A stretch of DNA of 64,000 nt, taken from assembly GCF_001375555.1 (NCBI RefSeq), contig NZ_CTDZ01000009.1:1295758-1359757 (forward strand), given 5' to 3'. Shown one piece after another: positions 24,043 through 32,762 of this stretch. How positions within the stretch are numbered: the first letter of the stretch is position 1; each line of letters starts with the position of its first letter. The notes beneath the pieces were generated by a model. It did no database searches. It worked only from the letters and a program-made list of their open reading frames with translations, and had not been told where the DNA came from. The translations under genes and the position numbers were made by a program. This DNA is from Numidum massiliense. Its GTDB lineage: Bacteria > Bacillota > Bacilli > Thermoactinomycetales > Novibacillaceae.

Positions 24043-25446
24043 TCATTCGTTACTTTTTAATGCTTTCACCAATTTTTCGAAGTGCCATTTTCGCGATGCT
24101 TTAAAATAAATGATACTGTTAGGCGGTGCGTTTTTTAAATAGTGGAGAGCACTGTCCCGCGTGGAAAAGTTGGCTACCTTCTGCTTGCTATAACCTTTAG
24201 CGATCGCGGTGCCAGCAATCTCCTTCGCTTTCGATCCGACGGTGACTAATTGGTCGACGGGATGGTTGGCGATGTATTCCCCGACGCGCTCGTGGGCGCG
24301 GTGGGAATAACTGCCGAGCTCCAACATATCGCCGAGGACGGCAATCGAGTAGCGCTTTTTCGCGACGGCGGTTAGCACTTGCAGACCGGCAATCATCGCT
24401 GTCGGATTAGCGTTCCACGCGTCATTAATGAGCAGAGTACCCTTTTTCCCTCGCACGAATTGTAGCCGCATGCTCGGCTGCTTATATTCGGCTAAACCGC
24501 GTTGAATAAGAGCCGGATCAATGCCCATCGTGTAACACATTCCGATGGCAGCAAGCGCATTGTACACGTTGTGCACGCCAAAGACCGGAATGCTGAAGGC
24601 GTACGGTTTGTTATTAAAACTGACTTGAAAGGTCATGCCGTTAGACGCGTAGCGCACATTCGATGCCACAATGTGCGCGGAACGGTGCATCCCAAAGCGG
24701 AAAACTCTTGCCTCGGTGCGTTCAATGCGTAATTGCCTAGAGCGCGCGTCGTCCGCGTTTAGGAACAGTACACCGCCGGCACGCATCCCGTCGACGAGTT
24801 CTTGTTTTGCGCGCAAAATGTTTTGTGATCCGCCGAGACTGCCGAAGTGGGCCTCGCCGACATTCGTCACCGCACCGAACTGGGGACGGACGACGCGGCA
24901 CTGGCGGGCAATGTTGTTCAACGATTTCATGCCCATTTCTAATAACAAGACGTTGTGACCCGGAGAAAGTCGGCACAAATATGTCGGTAAAAAACTAACT
25001 GTATTCAAGTTGTTCGTCGTCGCTACAATCCGGTATTTCTTTTTTAAAACCGAAGCGATCATCGCGATCGTCGTCGATTTTCCCGCACTGCCGGTAACGG
25101 CAGCGACCTTAACTGGGATCTGCCGAAAATTCCACAGTCCTAACCGCCAAAAAGCGAGATAGGGATCTTTCGTTTCTATAACCGCACACTCTTTCGGAAA
25201 GGCAAGGCGGCTATAATGACTCGGAACGACGACAGCGACGGGAACAGCCTGTCTTACAGCAGCCAGTTGTTGGTCGACTGCCGTTTTTTTACCGAAGAAA
25301 TACACTTGCCGCCGGCTAATGTACTTCGGTTTGCCGTAATTGACGACAGATACGGTGCGATTTTCGTCACCGCGAATCATCTTGCCGCTTATGACGCGAC
25401 ACAGATGGCGGAGTGATATCGATTTCAGGAGAAACGCCCCCCTCAC
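24043..25446 (-). CDS. MurF-like Mur ligase family protein, copy 1
   Basis: The 467-residue protein belongs to the ATP-dependent Mur ligases, which join an amino acid or dipeptide to a UDP-linked or similar acid. The P-loop reads VTGSAGKSTTIAMI (normally GSxGKTTT). Other family motifs are NNLNT, LEMGM, TNVGEAH, LNADD, VHNVYNALAAI, LINDAWNANPTAM and AVLGDMLELG, all closest to MurF. It lies outside any cell-wall cluster, in a spore-glycan region, and a second copy lies 4 kb away. A spore-specific substrate is therefore more likely than peptidoglycan precursor synthesis. GTG 25446 is the assigned start; a CTG at 25428 behind GAGGGGGG is an alternative. Confidence 0.82.
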   Translation of the reverse strand: MRGAFLLKSISLRHLCRVISGKMIRGDENRTVSVVNYGKPKYISRRQVYFFGKKTAVDQQLAAVRQAVPVAVVVPSHYSRLAFPKECAVIETKDPYLAFWRLGLWNFRQIPVKVAAVTGSAGKSTTIAMIASVLKKKYRIVATTNNLNTVSFLPTYLCRLSPGHNVLLLEMGMKSLNNIARQCRVVRPQFGAVTNVGEAHFGSLGGSQNILRAKQELVDGMRAGGVLFLNADDARSRQLRIERTEARVFRFGMHRSAHIVASNVRYASNGMTFQVSFNNKPYAFSIPVFGVHNVYNALAAIGMCYTMGIDPALIQRGLAEYKQPSMRLQFVRGKKGTLLINDAWNANPTAMIAGLQVLTAVAKKRYSIAVLGDMLELGSYSHRAHERVGEYIANHPVDQLVTVGSKAKEIAGTAIAKGYSKQKVANFSTRDSALHYLKNAPPNSIIYFKASRKWHFEKLVKALKSNE

Positions 25447-25479
25447 ACGCTTTGTGGCGTGAACGTTTACTACTCAACT

Positions 25480-25507
25480 TATAATATGGTTTTTTTGGAA
25501 AGGCAGT
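25480..25507 (-). promoter_or_regulatory. Sigma-K-like promoter of the first MurF-like gene
   Basis: On the minus strand AC (25507-25506) is followed by 17 bases and CATATTATA (25488-25480), a full -10 match. Confidence 0.45.
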
Positions 25508-25592
25508 GTTAGGTCCTACGCCCATCTTCGCGCAGCGCATGGGGTCACGTGCGGAAATTAAGCCGTACAAAACGCGCGCAGCCATCCACCCG

Positions 25593-25601
25593 CATACGAT
25601 A
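25593..25601 (+). promoter_or_regulatory. Sigma-K-like -10 element for the spsI-like gene
   Basis: CATACGATA is a full -10 match 30 bases before the start. The nearest AC upstream is 19 bases away, slightly too far. Confidence 0.3.
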
Positions 25602-25630
25602 ATAGCGATCTTGACGAGGGGGATACAGTG

Positions 25631-26365
25631 ATGAAAGGGGTCATTTTGGCGGGTGGGACCGGTTCGCGGCTTTACCCGCTGACAAAAGTAACGAATAAGC
25701 ACTTGCTCCCGGTAGGTAAGTACCCGATGATTTATCACCCGATTGCAAAGCTCGTCGCCGCGGACATTCGCGACATTATGATTATTACGGGCACCCGGCA
25801 CATCGGTGACGTCGTCCGCTTACTCGGCAGTGGGCAGGCGTTTTCGGCTCAGTTTACGTATCGCGTTCAGGACAAGCCGCAAGGCATTGCTCAAGCGCTG
25901 AGTATGGCCCGGACGTTTGTCGGTGGAGAGCGGTCGGTCGTGTTGTTGGGGGACAACGTGTTTGCAGACGATTTGCGACCTTACGTCGACAAGTTTCGCA
26001 CCCAAGCGCGCGGCGCGAAGTTGTTGCTTAAAAAAGTGGATCACCCCGAGCGGTTCGGAGTGGCAGAGCTCGCACAAGGGCGGGTCGTTTCGATTGAGGA
26101 AAAACCGTCCCAACCGAAAAGTTCTTACTGTGTGACTGGTATTTACATGTTCGATGCGCAAGTGTTCGAGATGTTCGACACACTCGAGCCTTCAGCGCGC
26201 GGAGAATACGAAGTGACAGACATCAATAATTTATACATTAAGCAAAACGCGTTAACGTACGATATTTTGTCTGGCTGGTGGTCGGATGCTGGGACCCACG
26301 AGTCGCTCTTGGCTGCGAATGCATACGCGGCAAAGACGGAATTACCGTTTCCTGCTGCCGAGTGA
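25631..26365 (+). CDS. spsI: Glucose-1-phosphate thymidylyltransferase, SpsI-like
   Basis: This 244-residue enzyme should make dTDP-glucose from glucose 1-phosphate and dTTP, the first step to dTDP-rhamnose. The nucleotidyltransferase signature GGTGSRLYPLT, the metal site GDNVF and the sugar-binding EEKPSQPKSSYCVTGIYMFD are intact. Its length matches Bacillus SpsI (about 246) rather than the 290-residue RmlA. ATG 25631 lies eight bases after GAGGGGG; a GTG at 25628 is possible. The RmlD/SpsK gene follows, as in the Bacillus sps cluster, but RmlB and RmlC (SpsJ, SpsL) genes are not here. Confidence 0.9.
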   Translation: MKGVILAGGTGSRLYPLTKVTNKHLLPVGKYPMIYHPIAKLVAADIRDIMIITGTRHIGDVVRLLGSGQAFSAQFTYRVQDKPQGIAQALSMARTFVGGERSVVLLGDNVFADDLRPYVDKFRTQARGAKLLLKKVDHPERFGVAELAQGRVVSIEEKPSQPKSSYCVTGIYMFDAQVFEMFDTLEPSARGEYEVTDINNLYIKQNALTYDILSGWWSDAGTHESLLAANAYAAKTELPFPAAE

Positions 26366-26402
26366 CTAGCGTTATCTATAAATTAACAGTGGGAGGGTGA
26401 CC

Positions 26403-27269
26403 GTGAAAATATTAGTAAACGGCGCCGGTGGGCAGCTCGGACGGGAAATCGCTAAGAGGCTAAGTTCGGTGCATTGTGTGCGCCCTTTTACGCGAGCAAT
26501 GTGGGATGTAACCGACGAGGCGGCGACACGGCAGATTGTCGAACGGGAAGCGCCGGACGTCGTCGTGCACTGCGCCGCCTATACGGCAGTCGATCAGTGT
26601 GAGAAAGATGCGGCGACGGCGTTTGCCGTCAACGCATACGGCACGCGCAACGTTGCGGCAGTGTGTGGCGAATGCGGCATTGCACTCGCCTACATTAGTA
26701 CCGACTACGTCTTCGACGGAGAAAAAGAGGCGGGTTATGACGAGTGGGACACGACGAGGCCGCTTAACGTCTACGGACGCTCAAAAGAAGCGGGGGAGCA
26801 GTTCGTGCGCCAGTTATGTCGCTCGCATTTTATTTTGCGCACCGCCTGGCTGTACGGCGTTCACGGTAACAACTTCGTAAAAACGATTGTCGCCAAGGCG
26901 CGGAAAGGCGGGGATATCGCCGTCGTCAATGACCAGACCGGTTCCCCGACATATGCCGGACACCTTGCGGCCAAAATCGGTGAGCTCGTAGCTACACGCT
27001 ATTACGGTACGTACCATCTCGCGAATCGTGGCTCGTGTACGTGGTATGAGTTCGCACAAAGTATCGTCGAGCGGTTACGACTGAAGGCTCGCATCTTACC
27101 AATTTCGTCACAGGAACTGGGGCGCAGCGCACGCCGTCCGCGTTTTTCTACGCTGCAGTCGCTAAGTCTAGCAGCGCAATGCATCGCTTCGTTGCCGCAC
27201 TGGCGGGAAGGGATGAGCGCCTTTTTGCAAGAATGGGAAGGAAAAAGCGGGGAGTGTCATATAAAATAA
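26403..27269 (+). CDS. spsK: dTDP-4-dehydrorhamnose reductase, RmlD/SpsK-like
   Basis: This 288-residue short-chain dehydrogenase should catalyse the last step of dTDP-L-rhamnose synthesis. It shows the NAD(P)-binding NGAGGQLGREI, DVTDE, HCAAYTAVDQCE, ISTDYVFDG, and the YGRSKEAGE active site with Tyr and Lys. GTG 26403 is chosen because GGGAGG is six bases upstream; the in-frame GTG at 26397 would touch it. It is close behind the spsI-like gene (37 bases) and probably in the same transcript. Confidence 0.92.
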   Translation: MKILVNGAGGQLGREIAKRLSSVHCVRPFTRAMWDVTDEAATRQIVEREAPDVVVHCAAYTAVDQCEKDAATAFAVNAYGTRNVAAVCGECGIALAYISTDYVFDGEKEAGYDEWDTTRPLNVYGRSKEAGEQFVRQLCRSHFILRTAWLYGVHGNNFVKTIVAKARKGGDIAVVNDQTGSPTYAGHLAAKIGELVATRYYGTYHLANRGSCTWYEFAQSIVERLRLKARILPISSQELGRSARRPRFSTLQSLSLAAQCIASLPHWREGMSAFLQEWEGKSGECHIK

Positions 27270-27300
27270 CATAAACTTCTTTGGATTTAGGTGAAAAGCC

Positions 27301-28491
27301 GTGCACATTATTCGCGTTGTCTCTTCTAGGGACAAACAAAACTCATCGGTTCTTACACCGAAGGAAATACAACGAATACAAGCGGTTACTCGAACGAGAC
27401 AATCGCCGAAAACGCACCTTTCTGGGGAAACCGTCGTTGCAGATGAACAAACGGCAACTACTGGCACTGCACGCGTATGGGAGAACTTGCGTACAGCATT
27501 GCAGAAAAAAGTAGCTACGCGGGCTTGCGACGGGCCTGTCGTCCTGCAGTGGGAACGTATGTTGCCACAGACATGTTACAGCGAAAAAAATGTCGTAGCC
27601 TGCGCTCACAACGTGTACCACGTGTACGTCATGTGCCACTTGCGCGACTTACCGCGCGATTTTCCGCAGCGAACGCCTGCTTCACACGTCGTCGTCCCGA
27701 ATTATTTTTCACGCGAAACGTTACGTCGACGCGGTTTACGACGGGTAACGACCATTTTTCCGACCGTTAGCCGCCAGGTGGCACGGGTAAATCGTAGCGA
27801 GGTGCTGTCCGAGTCGCGAGAGACTACCCGGGAGACAGGCGAACAGGGAGGGAAGGGACTCTGCGGCTCGCTCACGATCTTGTTGCCCTTAGTCGCGACG
27901 ACGAACCGCTTGTGGAACGGTGTAGGCGAGCTGTCCCGTTACCGTCATAAATTTCATTGGTTACTCGCCACTGGCGCGCATGGGTCGACTTGGCACGATT
28001 CGTCTCCAGTAGCGGGCGCTTCGCATCTGTTCGCAGCAAAGGCACAAATACGTTCCGAGGCTAGTCGCGTGCCAGCTGCACTGCGCAAAAACGTGCGACG
28101 GACGGTGTGGCGGCTGCGGCAAGCGGGGCATACGGTTACATACGTTGCGGCGTCTGACGTCGCGGCTTGGAATCGTGCGGACGTCGTCATAACCGACCAA
28201 GTGCCCGACGTTTCGCTCAACCGGTTACACCTCCATGCGATGGCGTTACGCATACCGATCGTAACGACCATGTGTGGCGATCACCCGGAATTGGTCAAAC
28301 ATATGCATTCGGGCTGCTTGCTATCTTGCGAACGTTTACAATCGGACTTAAGTGCCTATTTACGTCTGCTGGCCAAAGAGCGGCAGATGTTGCATCAGTT
28401 CGGGTGCAACGCCTTTGCCTTATACGATACGTATTACCGTGACACGCATATTGCGGCACAGTGGCTCGCCTTGTACGAATCACTCACATAA
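27301..28491 (+). CDS. Divergent GT4-like glycosyltransferase
   Basis: The 396-residue protein is weakly recognisable. Its C-terminal third has the GT4 donor-site pattern: LHAMALRIPIVTTMCGDHPELV, given here as LHAMALRIP and GDHPELV, then a tail of helices ending LALYESLT. The usual Glu-x7-Glu site is altered, so activity is uncertain. The N-terminal half is Arg- and Thr-rich and has no clear acceptor-domain motif. GTG 27301 follows AGGTGAAAA. It sits 31 bases after spsK and before a GT2 gene, so a role in the same rhamnose-containing polymer is plausible. Confidence 0.6.
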   Translation: MHIIRVVSSRDKQNSSVLTPKEIQRIQAVTRTRQSPKTHLSGETVVADEQTATTGTARVWENLRTALQKKVATRACDGPVVLQWERMLPQTCYSEKNVVACAHNVYHVYVMCHLRDLPRDFPQRTPASHVVVPNYFSRETLRRRGLRRVTTIFPTVSRQVARVNRSEVLSESRETTRETGEQGGKGLCGSLTILLPLVATTNRLWNGVGELSRYRHKFHWLLATGAHGSTWHDSSPVAGASHLFAAKAQIRSEASRVPAALRKNVRRTVWRLRQAGHTVTYVAASDVAAWNRADVVITDQVPDVSLNRLHLHAMALRIPIVTTMCGDHPELVKHMHSGCLLSCERLQSDLSAYLRLLAKERQMLHQFGCNAFALYDTYYRDTHIAAQWLALYESLT

Positions 28492-28612
28492 AATCCCGAG
28501 TTACTCATTGCCAAGTTTTTCGGCATAAATTTCTATTACTTAGTTTGGCATAATGTTTTATGTCATTTAGTAGTGGGAGTGTAGAAATAAATGAGGCGAA
28601 GGAGGGCGCACC

Positions 28613-29353
28613 ATGGTCAGAACGCTCGTCAGTATCGTTATTTTGACACACAATGAATGGAAATACACGAGCTTGTGCTTGCGCAGCTTGCAGCAACACA
28701 CCGATGCCGCACACGAAGTGATCGTCGTAGACAACGGCTCCACCGATGAGTCGCTTGCCCATTTACGGCAGTTACGAGATCGCGGGCGGATTCGCCTACT
28801 AGAAAACGACGTTAACCGGGGATTTGCCGCAGGGGTAAACTGCGGCATGGACGCAGCTAAAGGGACCTACATCGCGCTGTTAAATAACGATACCGTTCCT
28901 TCGCACCGATGGCTGGACAATCAGTTGCAACTGTTGCAGCAGCGGGAAGGCGCCGGGATCGTCGGTCCGCTGTCTAACCGCGTGCTCAAACGGCAAAAGT
29001 TGCGCACAGATCTGACGTCGCTAAGTGAAATTCACCGTTTTAGTCAGCAGCACAACCGTCCCGATCCGGCCAAGTGGCGCAAAACGCCATTACTGTCCGG
29101 GTTTTGCATGGTGTTGACGCAAGAGCTCGTCCGGAGCATCGGTTTGTTCGACGAGCGTTTCGGTGCAGGGACGTATGAGGACAACGATTACTGTCGGCGT
29201 GCGCTGGGAGCGGGTTTTACATGTTGGATCGCGGGGGACACGTATGTGCACCACTTCGGCAACAAAAGTTTTAGCCGACGCGGTCGGGCCGAATTCCAAA
29301 AAATACTGCGCCAAAACCGACAGTATTATTCGTATAAGTGGAGGAGGAAGTGA
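28613..29353 (+). CDS. GT2-family glycosyltransferase (rhamnosyltransferase-like)
   Basis: The 246-residue protein is a classical GT-A enzyme: VSIVILTHNEW at the N-terminus, VVDNGSTDES, NRGFAAGVN, the metal-binding ALLNNDTVP, and FDERFGAGTYEDNDYCRRA with the catalytic-base region. This subfamily often includes rhamnosyltransferases, consistent with spsI and spsK upstream. ATG 28613 follows GAAGGAGGG. It converges with the second MurF-like gene, only 13 bases apart, with no obvious terminator between them. Confidence 0.93.
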   Translation: MVRTLVSIVILTHNEWKYTSLCLRSLQQHTDAAHEVIVVDNGSTDESLAHLRQLRDRGRIRLLENDVNRGFAAGVNCGMDAAKGTYIALLNNDTVPSHRWLDNQLQLLQQREGAGIVGPLSNRVLKRQKLRTDLTSLSEIHRFSQQHNRPDPAKWRKTPLLSGFCMVLTQELVRSIGLFDERFGAGTYEDNDYCRRALGAGFTCWIAGDTYVHHFGNKSFSRRGRAEFQKILRQNRQYYSYKWRRK

Positions 29354-29366
29354 GTCGGTTCAGGTT

Positions 29367-30737
29367 TTAAACGCGTAGCGCAGTGACGAGTTGATTTAAA
29401 CCGGTTGCGTGGGAAGCTTTGAAATAGACGACCGTCCGCTGAGGCATGTGCTGCCTAAGAAAGTTGTGTGCTTGTCTGACCGTTTCGAACGAATAAATGC
29501 GCGCAGCTGGCATGCCTTTTTTTTGTGCGCCGACGGCGACTTGGCGCGCCTGTTTGCCGATCGTGACGAGTGTGCCGATCTTTTTTTTCGCGATAAATTT
29601 GCCGACGCGACGGTGGCCTTGTTGACTGAGCTGTCCGAGCACGAGCATGTCGCCGATGACCGCCACCGTCGGTCGCCCGTTGGCCACGTGGTTTAAAACG
29701 CGCAACCCTTGAATCGCAGCCGTCGGATTCGCGTTGTACGTATCGTTAATGAGCAAAGATTGCTTAATACCGCGCATTTGTTGCAAGCGACGGTACGGTC
29801 TCTCGTAGTGGCGCAGTCCATGTTGAATCAGATTGTCGGGAACGCCGAGCTGTCTCGCCGCTGCGATGACGGCTAAGGCGTTGTACACGTTGTGCCGCCC
29901 AAAACTCGGAATGAAAAACGGTGTTCGCCCGACGGTAAACGCCATGCCACTCTGGACGTAGCGCACGTCGGTCGCGCGAACGTGTGCTGGCTTGCGGATG
30001 CCGTAGCGAATAATCGTGCCGCGAAACGACTGCGTCGACAGTTTTTGTGTGCCGCGATCGTCGGCGTTTAACAGGAGCGTTCCTCCCGCAACGACTCCGT
30101 CGACCATTTCTTGCTTCGCTTTCACTACCCCGGCGAGTGAACTGCCTAAATTGCCGGCGTGCGCTTCCCCGACATTCGTAATGATCCCCATCTGTGGGCG
30201 TACGACACGACACTGTGCGCGAATATTGCCGAAACTGCCCATTCCCATTTCCAGCACGGCCATTCGATGGCTCGGCGCGAGGCGCAGCAAGTGGTGAGGC
30301 ACATAGGCGAATACATTCATGTTACTGTACGATTTCAAGGTGCGGTATTTACGAATGAGTACGGAGGCGAGCATTTCTTTCGTCGTCGTTTTGCCTGCGC
30401 TGCCAGTAATTCCGATGAAGAAGGCGGATGACCTGGCGCGCTGCCATTTTACTAATCGCCAGAACGCCTCATACGGGTTGCCGACGGCGATGACGGCACA
30501 GCGCTGCGGCATGCGTGCCACGAACGCACGAGTGGTGACGACGACCGTACAGCGCTCGTTATGCAGTGCCGTCAGCTGCTCTTGCACGCGTCCGGACAGT
30601 TGCATGAAAAAAGCGATCCCCGGGCGCAGCTCTTTCACACGCCCGTATAGAGCGCCGTTAATCGGTGCTACAGCGTTTCCGCGCAGCAGTCTTCCTCCCA
30701 CGATGTTGGCTAACGAATGCACGTTTAACGGAAACAT
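29367..30737 (-). CDS. MurF-like Mur ligase family protein, copy 2
   Basis: The 456-residue protein has the Mur ligase motifs ITGSAGKTTTKEML (P-loop), YSNMNVFAY, LEMGMGSFGNIRAQC, TNVGEAHAGNLG, LNADD, GRHNVYNALAVI, LINDTYNANPTAAI and VIGDMLVLG. It is clearly a paralogue of the 24043-25446 gene, though well diverged. Here the P-loop is the canonical GKTTT. ATG 30737 is preferred because GGTGGGG is eight bases upstream; the GTG at 30746 has no site. It is divergent from the CgeB-like gene at 30942. An unusual amino-acid or peptide decoration of a spore polymer is one possible role. Confidence 0.83.
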   Translation of the reverse strand: MFPLNVHSLANIVGGRLLRGNAVAPINGALYGRVKELRPGIAFFMQLSGRVQEQLTALHNERCTVVVTTRAFVARMPQRCAVIAVGNPYEAFWRLVKWQRARSSAFFIGITGSAGKTTTKEMLASVLIRKYRTLKSYSNMNVFAYVPHHLLRLAPSHRMAVLEMGMGSFGNIRAQCRVVRPQMGIITNVGEAHAGNLGSSLAGVVKAKQEMVDGVVAGGTLLLNADDRGTQKLSTQSFRGTIIRYGIRKPAHVRATDVRYVQSGMAFTVGRTPFFIPSFGRHNVYNALAVIAAARQLGVPDNLIQHGLRHYERPYRRLQQMRGIKQSLLINDTYNANPTAAIQGLRVLNHVANGRPTVAVIGDMLVLGQLSQQGHRRVGKFIAKKKIGTLVTIGKQARQVAVGAQKKGMPAARIYSFETVRQAHNFLRQHMPQRTVVYFKASHATGLNQLVTALRV

Positions 30738-30941
30738 GTGCTTCACCCCACCAAAAAATGGTCATGTATCAACATATGTCGGCCGGTTTTGGCTGGTGTT
30801 AGATGCATATCTCGATTGGAGCGAGATCCTTCTTAAAGCAAACGTATTTGGGAAGGAGCAAATAGACGGTCGTCCCGGCGCAAAAAAGAGTTCCTGCGAA
30901 TACATAGTAATAAGCCTGTAAAGGCGAGGAGGGGAGACGGT

Positions 30942-32012
30942 TTGCGAGGTATTGTCGTTCCATCGGGCATTAAACGTCCGTTTGCCCCGATCGACCGAGC
31001 AGTGTTGCGCGCGTTCCAAAAGTTACAAGTGGAAGTGACGCCACTCGCAGCGGAAGAGTCCTTTCGGGAGCGACTCCCGTCGTTAGTTGCTGACACAAAT
31101 CCGGATTTCATCCTCGTGTTAATGGGCTGGCGTCTCGGCGCGGACAATTGGCAGCAGCTTAAACGCGTGCCGCGCATTCCGAAAATCGCTTGGATGACAG
31201 ACGATCCGTATTACAGCGACTGGTCGCGCACCGTCGGGAAATACGTTGACGTCGTCTTTACGAATGAGTCGGCCGCGGTTCCCGTCTACCGTGCACACGG
31301 CTGTCAGTGCGTGCACCATCTGCCTCTCGGCGTCGATCCAACCGATTTTTTTCCTCGCCAAACCGTTCCGGCGCGGTACCACAGTGACGTTTTAGTGTTA
31401 GGGACCGCTTTTAACAACCGCCGCCGCTGGGTACGACAGTTACTGCCCTACCTGACTCGTACAAAGCTCTGCCTCGTCGGCCCGGGATGGGACCGTGCCG
31501 ACGTGTTCCTTAAGTCGCCTGCGCGGGGGTGCGTGCGAAAACGCGTCGTTGTGCGCCCGCACTGGGTGTCGGTTGCCGAAGCGAATAACTACTACAACGG
31601 CGCCAAAATCGTCCTCAACTTAAACCGCTCGCCGCGGGACGAGTATTTAAAGCTTAACCGGGCCGGGGTGGCAGCGAATACTCCGAACAACCGGACGTTC
31701 GAAGTCGCCGCTTGTGCCGCTTTCCAACTCGTGCAATACCGACCCGATTTATCTTCTCTTTATCCAGCGCAAGATCGTAGTGGAAAGTCACGTATACTTT
31801 CGTTTCGTTCGGTCGGTGACGCGATTCGCTTAATGACGTACTACTTGCCGCGAATTAAACGCCGAGTGGCAATCGCTACGGACGTTTACCGGGAAACGTT
31901 ACAGGCGCATCAGTACGTGCATCGCATCGAGAAACTTTGTGCCGTTTTAAAAAAATTTCACCGCAGCGATCAGCATGATGTAACAGTAACCGGTGAAACA
32001 ACGCCTTTATAA
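30942..32012 (+). CDS. CgeB-like glycosyltransferase, paralogue 1 of 5
   Basis: The 356-residue protein belongs to the CgeB/GT-B group (spore maturation protein CgeB, Glyco_trans_1_2). Landmarks are AWMTDDPYYSDW, FTNESAAVPVYR, HHLPLGVDP, VLVLGTAFNNRR, the donor-site ANNYYNGAKIVLNLNRSPRD and NTPNNRTFEVAACAAFQL. In Bacillus CgeB is made late in the mother cell and affects spore-surface polysaccharide. TTG 30942 follows GGAGGGGAG. It is the most divergent of the five copies and is followed by APS kinase. Confidence 0.85.
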   Translation: MRGIVVPSGIKRPFAPIDRAVLRAFQKLQVEVTPLAAEESFRERLPSLVADTNPDFILVLMGWRLGADNWQQLKRVPRIPKIAWMTDDPYYSDWSRTVGKYVDVVFTNESAAVPVYRAHGCQCVHHLPLGVDPTDFFPRQTVPARYHSDVLVLGTAFNNRRRWVRQLLPYLTRTKLCLVGPGWDRADVFLKSPARGCVRKRVVVRPHWVSVAEANNYYNGAKIVLNLNRSPRDEYLKLNRAGVAANTPNNRTFEVAACAAFQLVQYRPDLSSLYPAQDRSGKSRILSFRSVGDAIRLMTYYLPRIKRRVAIATDVYRETLQAHQYVHRIEKLCAVLKKFHRSDQHDVTVTGETTPL

Positions 32013-32155
32013 CCGACATGGGGTAACAACTATAAAAAAAACGTTTTTTTGGGTGAAAAGGTGGGCGAGGGACGTTCCTGCCGCCTCCTGTCCACCGTAA
32101 ATTGTTTCTAGATGACGTTTAAATATTTTGAACGCATATAAAGGAGACAACAGCT

Positions 32156-32698
32156 GTGAAACAATGCGGAGTTACTTTGTGGTTGACCGGTTTGTCCGGG
32201 GCAGGTAAAACGACGATCACTCAACAGGTTGAAGTCATTCTTCGAGAACGCGGCGTTGCTGTGGAACGGTTAGACGGCGATGTCGTCAGGCAGTATTTGA
32301 CGAAAGATCTCGGGTTTAGCCGCCAGGACCGTTTGACGAATGTCGAACGTTCAGCGTTTGTCGCAGATTTGCTCTGTAAACACGACATTATCGTTCTCGC
32401 CGCCTTCATTTCACCGTACCGAGAAATGCGGGACAGAGCACGGGCAATCATTCGCAGTTTTCGCGAAGTATACGTCAGTTGTCCGTTAGAGACGTGCGTC
32501 GACCGCGACGTTAAAGGACTGTACAAAAAGGCGTTAAACGGGGAAATCTCCCAGTTTACGGGGATTAGCGATCCGTATGAGCCACCGTTAAACCCCGATC
32601 TCGCGCTTCAGACCGACCGTGAGACGGCCGTGGAGAGTGCCTTAAACGTCGTGCGCTATTTGGAGGAAAACGGCTTTATTCCGAGGGAAGACGCCTAG
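32156..32698 (+). CDS. cysC: Adenylylsulfate (APS) kinase
   Basis: This 180-residue enzyme phosphorylates APS with ATP to give PAPS, the sulfate donor for sulfotransferases. All motifs are canonical: P-loop GLSGAGKTT (12-20), LDGD (39-42), DLGFSRQDR, the APS-binding FISPYREMRDRAR (84-96) and KGLYKKA (120-126). GTG 32156 follows AAAGGAGA. The gene sits between a CgeB-like glycosyltransferase and a phosphodiesterase-fold enzyme, not in a cysteine-assimilation operon. That points to PAPS supply for sulfotransfer. It complements the ATP sulfurylase gene at 58854. Confidence 0.95.
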   Translation: MKQCGVTLWLTGLSGAGKTTITQQVEVILRERGVAVERLDGDVVRQYLTKDLGFSRQDRLTNVERSAFVADLLCKHDIIVLAAFISPYREMRDRARAIIRSFREVYVSCPLETCVDRDVKGLYKKALNGEISQFTGISDPYEPPLNPDLALQTDRETAVESALNVVRYLEENGFIPREDA

Positions 32699-32762
32699 AA
32701 AAAAACATGAGGGAACGTTGTAGCTACAACTTGATCGAATGACATTGAAATAGGTGGTACGT

